This document shows positions 1 through 6,825 of a DNA stretch of 7,929 bases, in pieces. The stretch is from Thermoplasmata archaeon. GTDB lineage: Archaea > Thermoplasmatota > E2 > UBA202 > JdFR-43. The stretch spans positions 1-7,929 of the forward strand of contig QMSU01000040.1 of NCBI GenBank assembly GCA_003650975.1, in the 5' to 3' direction. Numbering within the stretch: position 1 is the first letter of the stretch; every line of letters begins with the position of its first letter. The position numbers and the translations under genes were made by a program. Below the pieces are notes generated by a model. That model saw nothing but the letters and a program-made list of their open reading frames with translations. It did no database searches and was not told where the DNA came from.

Positions 1-521
1 ATATCATCATAGGACATTTCAGGAACTACATTATATCCGTGTTCCCTGAGAATGGGTATGACGTCATCCCTTTCGGCACCGGAGAGTTTTTCCAGAAGTT
101 CCTTACCGGCATCGCTGAAGGCCACACCCTCCGTCTCCTTTCCCTCCATGATGCTTTTCACTGCTTTCTTTATTGTTTCCGCATCGATTTTCTCGAGATA
201 TGCATCGTAGAAGCACTGTACCTTTGATGGGGAGTCATTTTTTGCCATGGAAATGATGCGCACCAGCGATGCGTCAACGCTCTGCTGGATTTCCCGGGCA
301 GTCTCCCCTTCCAGGATAAAATCCCTGCTCACCACGTTGTTTTTGATATCCTCAAGGTTCTTCAGTTCAAGCAGCCGCGCCACTTCCCTTTCCTTTATAT
401 AACTGTTGGGTATGGCACTGAATTTTGCATTGGGATAGGAGAAACCGGCGTACAGCATGAACGATGGGATAAGCCGCACCATTACCGCAATGCCCGCCAC
501 AGCGATAAGCAGTTCAATCAT
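1..521 (-). CDS. atpC: A-type ATP synthase subunit C (partial, N-terminal half)
   Basis: Subunit C (yeast V-ATPase subunit d family) is the funnel-shaped socket that couples the central rotor to the membrane K ring. The visible 173 residues are the N-terminal part; the family is about 350 residues, so roughly half lies beyond the left edge. The ATG overlaps the atpE stop (ATGA), and a GGAG lies 5 bases upstream (527-530), which fixes the start. Residues 2-27 form a hydrophobic stretch (MIELLIAVAGIAVMV and on), followed by FSYPNAKF, which resembles the family's YANARVRA-type N-terminal motif. The rest is helical and charged (SYIKEREVARLLELKNLEDI). Position directly after atpE matches the archaeal H-I-K-E-C-F-A-B-D order. 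The assignment rests on gene order as much as on similarity, because the N-terminus of this family is divergent. Confidence 0.88.
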   Translation of the reverse strand, partial: MIELLIAVAGIAVMVRLIPSFMLYAGFSYPNAKFSAIPNSYIKEREVARLLELKNLEDIKNNVVSRDFILEGETAREIQQSVDASLVRIISMAKNDSPSKVQCFYDAYLEKIDAETIKKAVKSIMEGKETEGVAFSDAGKELLEKLSGAERDDVIPILREHGYNVVPEMSYDD

Positions 522-1081
522 GTTTGCTCCAGCAATTTTCTGGCAATCATTCTGCGAATCGTATCTCTTTCACTTTCCAGCATGAAATCAAAGGTGAGGT
601 CTATCTCCATGCGCCCGTCGGCACTTTTCAGTATCACACCACCTATACCCTCTCTCTCCCCCTTCACTTCAATGCCCAGTTTCTGCGCAATGCTTCTGTC
701 CTCCTTCCGCGTCGCAATCATGTACATGCCCTCCGTGGTGTCCAGTGCCTGCGCAATGCGTTCCTCAACTATTTTCTGATATTCCCCGCCCGTGAGCGCA
801 CGCATTTTGTCCTTTATCGCCTCCATGCAGAGGGCAATGGATTCCTCCTTTGCATTGGTGATGTGCATTCGGGCCTCTCTCCTTGCCGCCGCGAGAATTT
901 TCTCCCTGAGCCTTGCCCTTTCCTTTTCCCCTCGTTCTCTGATTTTTTCTGCCTCCTGCCTGCCCTCTGCCTTCGCCTGTGCTATGATTGCCGCTGCCTC
1001 GGATTCCGCTCTCGCGAGAATCTCCGCTTTCTCCTTTTCTGCCTCTTCGGCTATCCGCTGGATGAGGGTATCAAGCGCCAT
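518..1081 (-). CDS. atpE: A-type ATP synthase subunit E (peripheral stalk)
   Basis: 187 residues, normal for the family. Subunit E pairs with subunit H as a long coiled coil that forms the peripheral stalk and holds the A/B catalytic head against the membrane subunit I. Residues 5-75 are an almost uninterrupted Ala/Glu/Lys/Arg-rich helix (IQRIAEEAEKEKAEILARA). The C-terminal globular domain (about 100-187) carries the family signature GIGGVILKSADGR at 145-157, followed by MEIDLTFDFMLES. I chose the ATG at 1081 because MALDTLIQRIAEEAE matches the usual beginning of the family. An in-frame TTG at 1099 would add six residues overlapping atpK and is unlikely. The atpK stop lies 4 bases upstream and there is no strong Shine-Dalgarno, so translation is probably coupled to atpK. 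Confidence 0.95.
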   Translation of the reverse strand: MALDTLIQRIAEEAEKEKAEILARAESEAAAIIAQAKAEGRQEAEKIRERGEKERARLREKILAAARREARMHITNAKEESIALCMEAIKDKMRALTGGEYQKIVEERIAQALDTTEGMYMIATRKEDRSIAQKLGIEVKGEREGIGGVILKSADGRMEIDLTFDFMLESERDTIRRMIARKLLEQT

Positions 1082-1085
1082 GGTC

Positions 1086-1637
1086 TCAGAGCAGCCCAAG
1101 GCCCGTCATGAGGAGTATTGCCACCAGCAGCCCGAAAATGGCGATGGTTTCTGGCATCACGGTGAATATGATGCCTCGCGCCGCCACATCGGGGTTCCTG
1201 CCCACCGATGCAATGGATGCCGATGCCACCATTCCCTGGTTTATTGCGGAAAGGCCGGTGATGCCCACCACAAGACCTATCCATATGGCGCCGGTTCCCA
1301 TGAGCGACGTCATCTCAGTGCCACCTCCTGCGAGCAGTCCCGCACCCATCATGAGCAGGATTGCGGTGAGCAGGCCATACACCGACTGCGTCATGGGCAG
1401 CACCTGCAACACCAGAAGTTTTCCGAACAGCTCGGGTTTTTCTGCCGTCACCGCCACCGCAGAGCTTCCCGCCAGCGCGAGACCGATGGCGGATGCAACA
1501 CCCGCTATTCCCATGGCAAGCATGCAGCCGAGTATGACGTTCGCCTTGTATTCCTCTCCGCCCTCCTGAGCCATGGCAAGTGGCATGGCCACCAGGAGCA
1601 TTGCCCCCACTACCAACATTCTCCATTTCATTTTCAT
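1086..1637 (-). CDS. atpK: A-type ATP synthase subunit K (two-hairpin proteolipid, rotor ring)
   Basis: 183 residues. The N-terminus (residues 5-24, MLVVGAMLLVAMPLAMA) looks like a cleavable signal peptide ending AMA-Q. Then come two homologous transmembrane hairpins: about 34-100 (GVASAIGLALAGSSAVAV ... LPMTQSVYGLL) and 112-181 (GLVVGITGLSAINQGMVASA ... MPETIAIFGLL). The ion-carrying carboxylate is Glu163 in the second hairpin; the first has Gln84 at the equivalent place, so there is one ion site per four-helix protomer. Leu80, Thr83, Gln84, Gln134 and Glu163 align with the Na+ ligands Leu61, Thr64, Gln65, Gln110 and Glu139 of Enterococcus hirae NtpK, which suggests Na+ binding. The ATG at 1637 overlaps the atpI stop (ATGA) and follows a GGAGG with 7-base spacing, the clearest ribosome site in the operon, in keeping with the high copy number of this subunit. 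Confidence 0.96.
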   Translation of the reverse strand: MKMKWRMLVVGAMLLVAMPLAMAQEGGEEYKANVILGCMLAMGIAGVASAIGLALAGSSAVAVTAEKPELFGKLLVLQVLPMTQSVYGLLTAILLMMGAGLLAGGGTEMTSLMGTGAIWIGLVVGITGLSAINQGMVASASIASVGRNPDVAARGIIFTVMPETIAIFGLLVAILLMTGLGLL

Positions 1638-3595
1638 TTTATTTCCTCCGTAAATTTCCTTACAATCTGGAATGGCACAAACTTTTTTCCTCCCCCTTCA
1701 TAGAAACGGTTGAAAAACTCCACATACTGCAGGCGGAGTGCGTGCACGCCGGCCCCCAGCGCCTGGAGCAGCAGGTTGGCAAAGTGCGCAACCACAAGCA
1801 CGATGGGCATGAGCACCACGCCTATGTATGGAACAATATCCGGCAGAAGCTGGGCAACAATGTTGAATGCCAGCGCCATTCCCGCCGTGGCAAGGCCCAG
1901 CGCCAGCAGCCGTGCATAGGAGAGCCAGTCACCCATATACCCGGTGATTTCGAAAAATCCAAGGGGACCCTTCCTTTTGAAAAGAAAGATGATGCCTATG
2001 ATGGTGAAAACGATGGCGATTATCTGGGCTGTGCTTCCCAGCGTCCAGAGTTCCAGAAGCGTTTCACCGATGAGCATGCCCCCGCCTATCTGGAGTAAAA
2101 ACCAGGGTATCTGTTCCTCCACAATTCCCCTGAAATTTCTTCTCTTGACATTCTGATACATCCCCACAGCGAATCCCATGTTGAGATGGGCAAGGCCCAG
2201 TATCAGGGCAATGGCGAGAATGATGACCGGTTTGTGCAGCGCGTCAATGGGGAGAGTGAAGCCAAATATCTCCATATGGTACAGCATCTGCTCGGTGTTG
2301 CCGTAAATGAAACGGGGGACGAAATCTCCGAAAAAGCCGTTGAATAGAAAGCCCGCCACCATGGTGGCAAGGCCCAGAAGTATGCCTATGAACGACCAGC
2401 TTCTGATGAACTCGCTCTCCTTGAACTTGAAGTAACCAACAAGAGAGAGCAGAAAAATAACGGTTCCATAGCCCATGTCGCCGAGCATGATCGCAAAAAA
2501 GATGATGAATGAAATTCCCAGAAACAGCGTGGGGTTCACCTCGTTGTATTTCGGAAGGGAAAACAGTTCCAGAAATGTTTCGAAGGGCCGCGCCCATCGC
2601 GGGTTCTTCAGATGGATGGGGGCATCGCCGGGATTTCGCGGCACCCTCCTGCAGAGGGTCACATTGTCTCCCCCGGTGGCATGTTCTATGAGCGTTTTCA
2701 GCTGTTTCTCATGCTCGGTGAGACACCATCCCTGGATCACGAAGGTGTATCTGGTTTCCCCGAAATTGCGGTATATGTCCTTTTCCTGTTTCTCAATCCG
2801 TATTTCCTCCCTTACCGAAAGAATATCGTGCCTCCTTTTCCGGTACACTTCCGCAAGCTCCCTCTTCATGGATTCCATCTCCCTGGTGAGTGTCTCCATC
2901 TGCCTTTCTGTATCCCGGAGCAGCTGCGCGGGAGGACCCTTTCCCTCAATGGGGATTTCCTCAAAATGCTTCAGTGCGCCCAGTTTTTCTTCCTGGGACA
3001 CATGGGAAACGAGCAGTACCGCCCATTGCTTCTCCTTTTTCCCTCCCACCGGCCGGGCATAAAAATCAATGCCCGCATCTTTTATGGGAGAAAGGTCAGT
3101 TGCTATTCCGAATTTGAGGATGACGTATCTGCTCTTTCCGAGCCATGCCACATCTATGGGGAAAAGCGAGAGCAGTTCCAGTTTTCTCTTTTTTTCCTCC
3201 AACGCCTCCCTCTCTTCTTGCAGCTCGTTTATGCGCCTCTCGGTATCCAGTACCGTTGCCTCCACCTCGTCCAGCAGATGTTCAGCTTCCGCAATTTTCT
3301 CCGCAAGCGTCCTGGGCTTCACCCTTTTTTTCTCGATTTTCCTGCCCAGCATGTGCCGGATTCCCTTCTGTTTCGGCTCATAGGCCTTCAATATTTCCAG
3401 AATCCTGGAAAGCCGCAGGTCATAGGTGGCAAGCACCCCCGCATCATCGGGTACACTCCCTTCAAAAACTCCCTCATTTTCGGAGGTTTTCTCTATCGCC
3501 ATGAGGCCGCTTTTGTGCAGCGTGGCAACAAGCTCGTCACCAGTACCCTTATGCGTGAGAATGGTAACACTGCTCATCTCGCTTGGGAGTAACAT
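1634..3595 (-). CDS. atpI: A-type ATP synthase subunit I (a-subunit, ion channel stator)
   Basis: 653 residues, in the normal range for the archaeal V-type 116 kDa/a-subunit family. The N-terminal half is cytoplasmic: an alpha/beta domain, then coiled coils at about 94-144 (LAEKIAEAEHLLDEVEATV) and 223-273, which attach to the E/H stalks. The C-terminal half, from about residue 354, is membrane-embedded with the family motifs GDMGYG (372-377), YMGDWLSYARLLALGLA with the channel arginine Arg562, and GAGVHALRLQYVEFFNRFYEGGGKKF with the second conserved arginine Arg621. Both arginines face the K ring and drive ion release. I took the ATG at 3595, since MLLPSEMSSVTILTHKG matches the usual N-terminus; an in-frame reading back to 3676 would overlap atpH by 77 bases. 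The ATG at 3577 is an alternative. The gene starts 4 bases after atpH ends. Confidence 0.96.
   Translation of the reverse strand: MLLPSEMSSVTILTHKGTGDELVATLHKSGLMAIEKTSENEGVFEGSVPDDAGVLATYDLRLSRILEILKAYEPKQKGIRHMLGRKIEKKRVKPRTLAEKIAEAEHLLDEVEATVLDTERRINELQEEREALEEKKRKLELLSLFPIDVAWLGKSRYVILKFGIATDLSPIKDAGIDFYARPVGGKKEKQWAVLLVSHVSQEEKLGALKHFEEIPIEGKGPPAQLLRDTERQMETLTREMESMKRELAEVYRKRRHDILSVREEIRIEKQEKDIYRNFGETRYTFVIQGWCLTEHEKQLKTLIEHATGGDNVTLCRRVPRNPGDAPIHLKNPRWARPFETFLELFSLPKYNEVNPTLFLGISFIIFFAIMLGDMGYGTVIFLLSLVGYFKFKESEFIRSWSFIGILLGLATMVAGFLFNGFFGDFVPRFIYGNTEQMLYHMEIFGFTLPIDALHKPVIILAIALILGLAHLNMGFAVGMYQNVKRRNFRGIVEEQIPWFLLQIGGGMLIGETLLELWTLGSTAQIIAIVFTIIGIIFLFKRKGPLGFFEITGYMGDWLSYARLLALGLATAGMALAFNIVAQLLPDIVPYIGVVLMPIVLVVAHFANLLLQALGAGVHALRLQYVEFFNRFYEGGGKKFVPFQIVRKFTEEIK
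1645..1649 (-). promoter_or_regulatory. Shine-Dalgarno site of atpK
   Basis: On the minus strand the bases read GGAGG, then AAATAAA, then ATG. The 7-base spacing fits the ATG at 1637 better than the in-frame ATG two codons later. It sits inside the last codons of atpI, so the ring subunit can be initiated independently as well as by coupling. Confidence 0.8.
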
Positions 3596-3599
3596 GGCA

Positions 3600-3905
3600 T
3601 CACAATAACTCTTTGAGTATCTCATCTGCCACTTTTTCCGCATCTCTGCTGAGTCGCTTTTTGAGGGCAGATGCATCTTTTCTGGCCTTCTCCACTATCT
3701 CACGGGCCTCCTTTTCAGCCTTTTCCCGCGTTTTCTCAAGGGATTTGGCCACTTTCTTCCTTTCCTTCTCCACCATCTTTTCCCGCTCACGTTTTCCCTT
3801 TTCCCGTGCCTTCTGAATGATTCTCTCTGCATCTGCCTTTGCCTTCTCAATGGCATCCAGTGCCTCTGCCTCGGTCTTTTTCACCAGTTCCAGTTCCTCC
3901 ATCAT
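3600..3905 (-). CDS. atpH: A-type ATP synthase subunit H (peripheral stalk)
   Basis: 101 residues, nearly all one charged helix (VKKTEAEALDAIEKAKADAE and onward), typical of subunit H, the partner of subunit E in the peripheral stalk. It lacks hydrophobic segments. It is the first gene of the operon. The start is set by the promoter: the TATA-like element centred near 3936 predicts transcription beginning around 3909, so the ATG at 3905 (or the adjacent ATG at 3902, giving MEELELVKK) would be translated with almost no leader and without a Shine-Dalgarno. A longer reading from 3947 would begin upstream of the TATA box and can be set aside. The identity rests on size, composition and position before atpI; charged-helix sequences alone are weak evidence. 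Confidence 0.88.
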   Translation of the reverse strand: MMEELELVKKTEAEALDAIEKAKADAERIIQKAREKGKREREKMVEKERKKVAKSLEKTREKAEKEAREIVEKARKDASALKKRLSRDAEKVADEILKELL

Positions 3906-3929
3906 GTATGCCCCTGAATTGGGAAGCCA

Positions 3930-3943
3930 TAAAAATATTTTTC
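3930..3943 (-). promoter_or_regulatory. TATA-box promoter of the ATP synthase operon
   Basis: The minus strand reads GAAAAATATTTTTA, an A/T block centred near 3936 in an otherwise GC-balanced region. The usual archaeal distance of about 25-27 bases to the start site points to about 3909, giving a leader of only a few bases before the atpH ATG. The same T-run lies downstream of the peptidase stop codon (4008) on this strand, so it could also help terminate that transcript. The 102 bases between the two genes hold nothing else that I can identify. Confidence 0.6.
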
Positions 3944-4007
3944 TCATGATGGCATACTAGACGGACAGGCGGGCACGATGGATTCTTTTCGTCAGAGACA
4001 AATAGAC

Positions 4008-5705
4008 TTAGATGTTGATGATCCAGACTCTCTGTTCAGCCGCAGCCGTATTTCCCGCATTGTCGTAAGCAACCGCCTTCAGAGTGTGTCTCCCCATTAT
4101 CCTCTCATCCCAGAGCCACTCATACGGTTCCCCCTCCACAGTTGCCTTTAATTCATCGTCAACATAAAACTCGATTCCATCAATTCCAGTTAGGTTATCC
4201 GCAGCACTCACGCTCACGGTAATATTGCCCAGTATAATTGCGGTGCCGGTGGGAATAATCTCCCTATCAGAGATGTAGAGATACTTTCCGGGTTTCTCAA
4301 TAGTGACTGTGGGAGGATCGGTATCGGTTTTATCTGTGGTTAGACCCAGCGACGGATCGCCATATAAATTGAATCCGTAGAGATTTTGATAAAATGCCGA
4401 TATCTTAATTGATTGATTCTCTCCGGTGAGAGGAAAACCAAAGTGCTCGTAGTAATATACCTTTGCATTGTAAAGTGCATCTGCACATTTCTGGTTTTCG
4501 TTGATCAGGTAATGGAAGAAATAATAGTCAATGGAGAGGCTTCCTCCATCTCTCCTGTCATCCCACTTTTTGGTGATATTGTACCAGCTTATGGCCGTTG
4601 AACCTATGAACGCAACCGCTCCTCCGTCTTCAATAAAAGTCCTTCCCATGTTCCTTGAGGTGTAAAGTTGCACACACCCTCCAGAAAACACAATCGGCGG
4701 TTTTTTCAGGCATAATTCCGATACATCTCTTTCATCCAAAAATCGTATATCCCTGAGTTCGGTTATCTCCGGAATCTCATCCCCGTCATCGCTTATCCAT
4801 ACATGTCTGTAGACTGCTGCCGGTGCAGAGTGACCGAGCATGTTTACTATCCCGTATCCTTTCCGCCATTCAGACAGAACATTCGACTCGTTCAAGGGAT
4901 AGTCACACGGATATTCAGAGGGGCGTATCCCTTCCTTTTCGTACATTTTTGTGGGGGTAAAGTCATTCGGTTTCAGAATATCGTTCCAGCATTCCTCCAT
5001 CAGCGTTGCACCATCGGTACGGTGCATTGCCCCCAGTGACCTCACCTCATTTTCATATGAAACGACGGCACCCAGTAACAATGCATTCTTTTTCCAGGGT
5101 CCGCTGCTGGATTCAAAACCGATGATGCGCTGGCATATCTCCTCCACTTTGTCGGGGTCATCACTCGGTATTCTCCCGACATATACTTCCGGATGGAAAT
5201 CCATGTTATCTTCTGAGTATTCACCGAAATACCCATCTCCATCGCTATCCCAGTCCCCGGTTAAGTCTGCATAGTAATAATCGGTAGCAGCCATGAAATA
5301 TGGATCATTATTTTTATGGGTGGCGGGATCAGGATAACAATCCCTCATTGGAATACTATTGCGGCTACCGACAATCAGGACATAGTGTATCCCCCATTCT
5401 TCATATGTATCTATCAGGAAATTTCTGATTTTTTCCTGCATATCCGCTCCCTGATAGTTTGATGAAATCCAGGAAATGGTCACCACCTTTACAGAGTAAC
5501 CGAGAAATTCTTTCCATTCTTTCAGGTGGGTGATGCTGTTTTCGAGGTCTGTTGTCGTGACAATCACATAGTCATAACCATCACAAGAGGAAACAACTGG
5601 TGTGAAAGAGGATTTTTGGGAAAGCACTACTCCTCCGGTTACCATCGGTATCAAAAGACCCACTCCTATCAAGATGCAGATTAACCCATCAATATATTTC
5701 GCCAT
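4008..5705 (-). CDS. Secreted C25 (gingipain-type) cysteine peptidase with C-terminal Ig-like domain
   Basis: 565 residues. Residues 1-30 are a signal peptide or N-terminal anchor (hydrophobic core IDGLICILIGVGLLIPMV), so the protein acts outside the cell or on its surface. The body matches the C25 fold: YDYVIVTTTDL, WGIHYVLIVGSRNSIPMRD, EVYVGRIPSDD, the probable catalytic His292 in NMLGHSAPA, the probable catalytic Cys344 in VFSGGCVQLY, and the closing motif NLYGDPSL (446-453). An Asp-rich stretch (DLTGDWDSDGDG, 147-158) looks like a calcium-binding loop. From about 464 to the end is an Ig-like module (GIDGIEFYVDDELKATVEGEPYEWLWD ... AYDNAGN) typical of archaeal secreted proteins, with no C-terminal anchor. 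The start is the ATG at 5705, with GGAGG 8 bases upstream; an in-frame GTG at 5723 is less likely. Both catalytic residues are present, so it is probably active. Substrate is unknown. Base composition is lower in GC than its neighbours. Confidence 0.87.
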   Translation of the reverse strand: MAKYIDGLICILIGVGLLIPMVTGGVVLSQKSSFTPVVSSCDGYDYVIVTTTDLENSITHLKEWKEFLGYSVKVVTISWISSNYQGADMQEKIRNFLIDTYEEWGIHYVLIVGSRNSIPMRDCYPDPATHKNNDPYFMAATDYYYADLTGDWDSDGDGYFGEYSEDNMDFHPEVYVGRIPSDDPDKVEEICQRIIGFESSSGPWKKNALLLGAVVSYENEVRSLGAMHRTDGATLMEECWNDILKPNDFTPTKMYEKEGIRPSEYPCDYPLNESNVLSEWRKGYGIVNMLGHSAPAAVYRHVWISDDGDEIPEITELRDIRFLDERDVSELCLKKPPIVFSGGCVQLYTSRNMGRTFIEDGGAVAFIGSTAISWYNITKKWDDRRDGGSLSIDYYFFHYLINENQKCADALYNAKVYYYEHFGFPLTGENQSIKISAFYQNLYGFNLYGDPSLGLTTDKTDTDPPTVTIEKPGKYLYISDREIIPTGTAIILGNITVSVSAADNLTGIDGIEFYVDDELKATVEGEPYEWLWDERIMGRHTLKAVAYDNAGNTAAAEQRVWIINI

Positions 5706-5711
5706 TTTCGC

Positions 5712-5718
5712 CACCTCC
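5712..5718 (-). promoter_or_regulatory. Shine-Dalgarno site of the C25 peptidase gene
   Basis: The minus strand reads GGAGGTG followed by GCGAAA and ATG at 5705. The full GGAGGTG complement to archaeal 16S rRNA, with GGAGG 8 bases from the ATG, decides that start over the upstream GTG at 5723. Confidence 0.8.
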
Positions 5719-5750
5719 AACACTTTATGGTTAATAGGCTAACAATCGGT

Positions 5751-5762
5751 ACATATAATTTT
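5751..5762 (-). promoter_or_regulatory. Probable TATA box of the C25 peptidase gene
   Basis: The minus strand reads AAAATTATATGT, centred near 5756. A start site about 25 bases downstream (near 5730) would give a leader of about 25 bases that includes the GGAGGTG site. The 304-base gap 5706-6009 thus holds two divergent promoters. Between them, 5763-5958 shows only a weak inverted repeat (ACAGG/CCTGT, 5810-5825) and no credible gene. Confidence 0.5.
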
Positions 5763-5958
5763 CGCCATCCAGTATTTCTGAGGGCATGATGCTCTGGTTA
5801 TGCTTATGAACAGGTGATGGCCTGTCATAATAAGTGATGAGTATGTTTGTATTGCCAAATACACCCTTCATTCTTCGTCCAAAAGATATGAAAATGGATG
5901 AATCCGGTCGATGACGCCTCTGGGTCTGTGATGCAAAAAATTGCCTACAGCAAAAAAG

Positions 5959-5977
5959 GAAAGTTTTTAAATATATA
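5959..5977 (+). promoter_or_regulatory. BRE and TATA box of the rpoK operon
   Basis: The plus strand reads GAAAG followed by TTTTTAAATATATA (5964-5977), a classic archaeal purine-rich BRE plus TATA box. Transcription is expected to start near 5996, giving a leader of about 14 bases that includes the AGGAGG at 6001-6006. Confidence 0.75.
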
Positions 5978-6000
5978 CCGCATACCAATTTACACGTTTT

Positions 6001-6006
6001 AGGAGG
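6001..6006 (+). promoter_or_regulatory. Shine-Dalgarno site of rpoK
   Basis: AGGAGG is followed by ATT, ATG, GTG. Spacing to the ATG (6010) is only 3 bases but 6 to the GTG (6013). Initiation at the GTG would remove one residue and give [16 protein letters not shown]. The sequence alone does not settle which is used. Confidence 0.65.
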
Positions 6007-6009
6007 ATT

Positions 6010-6210
6010 ATGGTGAAATATACACGGTATGAGAAAGCTCGCATCATCGGGGCACGTTCGCTCCAGATAGCCATGGGAGCGCCGCTTCTCGTAAAGCCAC
6101 CCAAGGGGCTGTTTGATCCCGTGCAGCTTGCCCTGCTGGAGTTCGAGAAGGATTTGATACCCATTACCGTGAGGGAGAGAGGAAAATATATAAAAGGGCC
6201 AGTCGTATAG
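6010..6210 (+). CDS. rpoK: DNA-directed RNA polymerase subunit K (Rpo6/Rpb6 homologue)
   Basis: 66 residues. The whole protein matches the archaeal RpoK/eukaryotic Rpb6/bacterial omega family: [20 protein letters not shown], then APLLV, then the C-terminal [21 protein letters not shown]. It wraps the C-terminal part of the largest RNA polymerase subunit and promotes enzyme assembly and stability. It lies first in a three-gene operon behind a strong TATA box. In many archaea rpoK follows rpoN, rps9 and rpl13; here the upstream neighbour is a divergently transcribed peptidase, so the conserved ribosomal cluster is broken on its 5' side. The start at 6010 versus 6013 is ambiguous by one codon. 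Confidence 0.97.
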   Translation: MVKYTRYEKARIIGARSLQIAMGAPLLVKPPKGLFDPVQLALLEFEKDLIPITVRERGKYIKGPVV

Positions 6211-6219
6211 GGTGACATA

Positions 6220-6825
6220 ATGGAAGAAGAGAGGAAATTACTGGTTTCAGAGGAAATGTACATATCAAGCGGTACCGAGATAGGAACCCAGCAGGGAACA
6301 GCGCACATGAAGCCATACATTGCAAAGGTGCGAAACGATGGCCTGTACCTCATCAACATCGAGGAAACCGATAGAAAAATAAGACATGCCGCGCATCTTC
6401 TCGCAAAATATGAGCCGGAAAAGGTGATGGTGGCGGCGGTGCGCCACTATGCGAGAAAGCCCATCACCATGCTCGCCGATGCATGCGGTTTCATTGCCCA
6501 GCCGGGAAGATTCCTGCCGGGAACACTCACCAATCCCATCAGCAGCAACTACCATGAGGTGGATCTGGTCCTTGTCAACGACCCCATAGGTGACCGCCAG
6601 GCAATGAACGAGGCAATCAAAACGGGCATCCCCATCATCGCGCTCTGCGACACCAACAACGAAACGGGATACGTGGATCTGGTTATACCGGTGAATAACA
6701 AGGGGAGAAAATCGCTTGCCCTCACCTACTGGCTGCTTGCCCGCGAGGTGCTGAAGGCACGGGGTGACATCAAAAGCGATGAGGAGTTCAAATATACGCC
6801 GGAGGACTTTGAAGCAGAACTATAA
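6220..6825 (+). CDS. rps2: 30S ribosomal protein S2 (uS2, archaeal type)
   Basis: 201 residues, full length for archaeal uS2. Recognisable blocks are SSGTEIGTQQGTAHMKPYI (start of the conserved fold), DGLYLINIEETDRKIRHAA, PGRFLPGTLTNP, VLVNDPIGDRQAMNEA, GIPIIALCDTNN and VDLVIPVNNKGRKSLALTYW. It binds the small subunit at the head-platform junction and is needed late in 30S assembly. It follows rpoK by 9 bases, with GGTGA at 6211-6215 directly after the rpoK stop and 4 bases before the ATG. rpoK-rps2 linkage is common in archaea, often with enolase between them; here enolase is absent. The stop codon shares a base with the next start (TAATG). Confidence 0.98.
   Translation: MEEERKLLVSEEMYISSGTEIGTQQGTAHMKPYIAKVRNDGLYLINIEETDRKIRHAAHLLAKYEPEKVMVAAVRHYARKPITMLADACGFIAQPGRFLPGTLTNPISSNYHEVDLVLVNDPIGDRQAMNEAIKTGIPIIALCDTNNETGYVDLVIPVNNKGRKSLALTYWLLAREVLKARGDIKSDEEFKYTPEDFEAEL

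Noticed and set aside
792..1703. 303-residue plus-strand frame opposite atpE and atpK
   Set aside because: Antisense to two clear genes; composition is the mirror of their codon bias (Ser/Ala-rich, then His/Cys-rich).
2612..3592. 326-residue plus-strand frame opposite atpI
   Set aside because: Antisense to the well-matched coiled-coil region of subunit I, with no promoter or recognisable domain.
3596..3676. Longer N-terminus for subunit I
   Set aside because: It would overlap atpH by 77 bases, and the added residues do not resemble the family, whose N-terminus matches MLLPSEMSSVTILTHKG.
3906..3947. Longer N-terminus for subunit H (MRKIFLWLPNSGAY)
   Set aside because: Its start codon lies upstream of the TATA box centred near 3936, so it would not be in the transcript. 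The added residues also break the charged-helix character of the protein.
5731..5988. 85-residue minus-strand frame upstream of the peptidase
   Set aside because: It begins with TTG inside the rpoK promoter region, reads through both divergent TATA boxes and resembles no family I know. The region is explained as a promoter gap.
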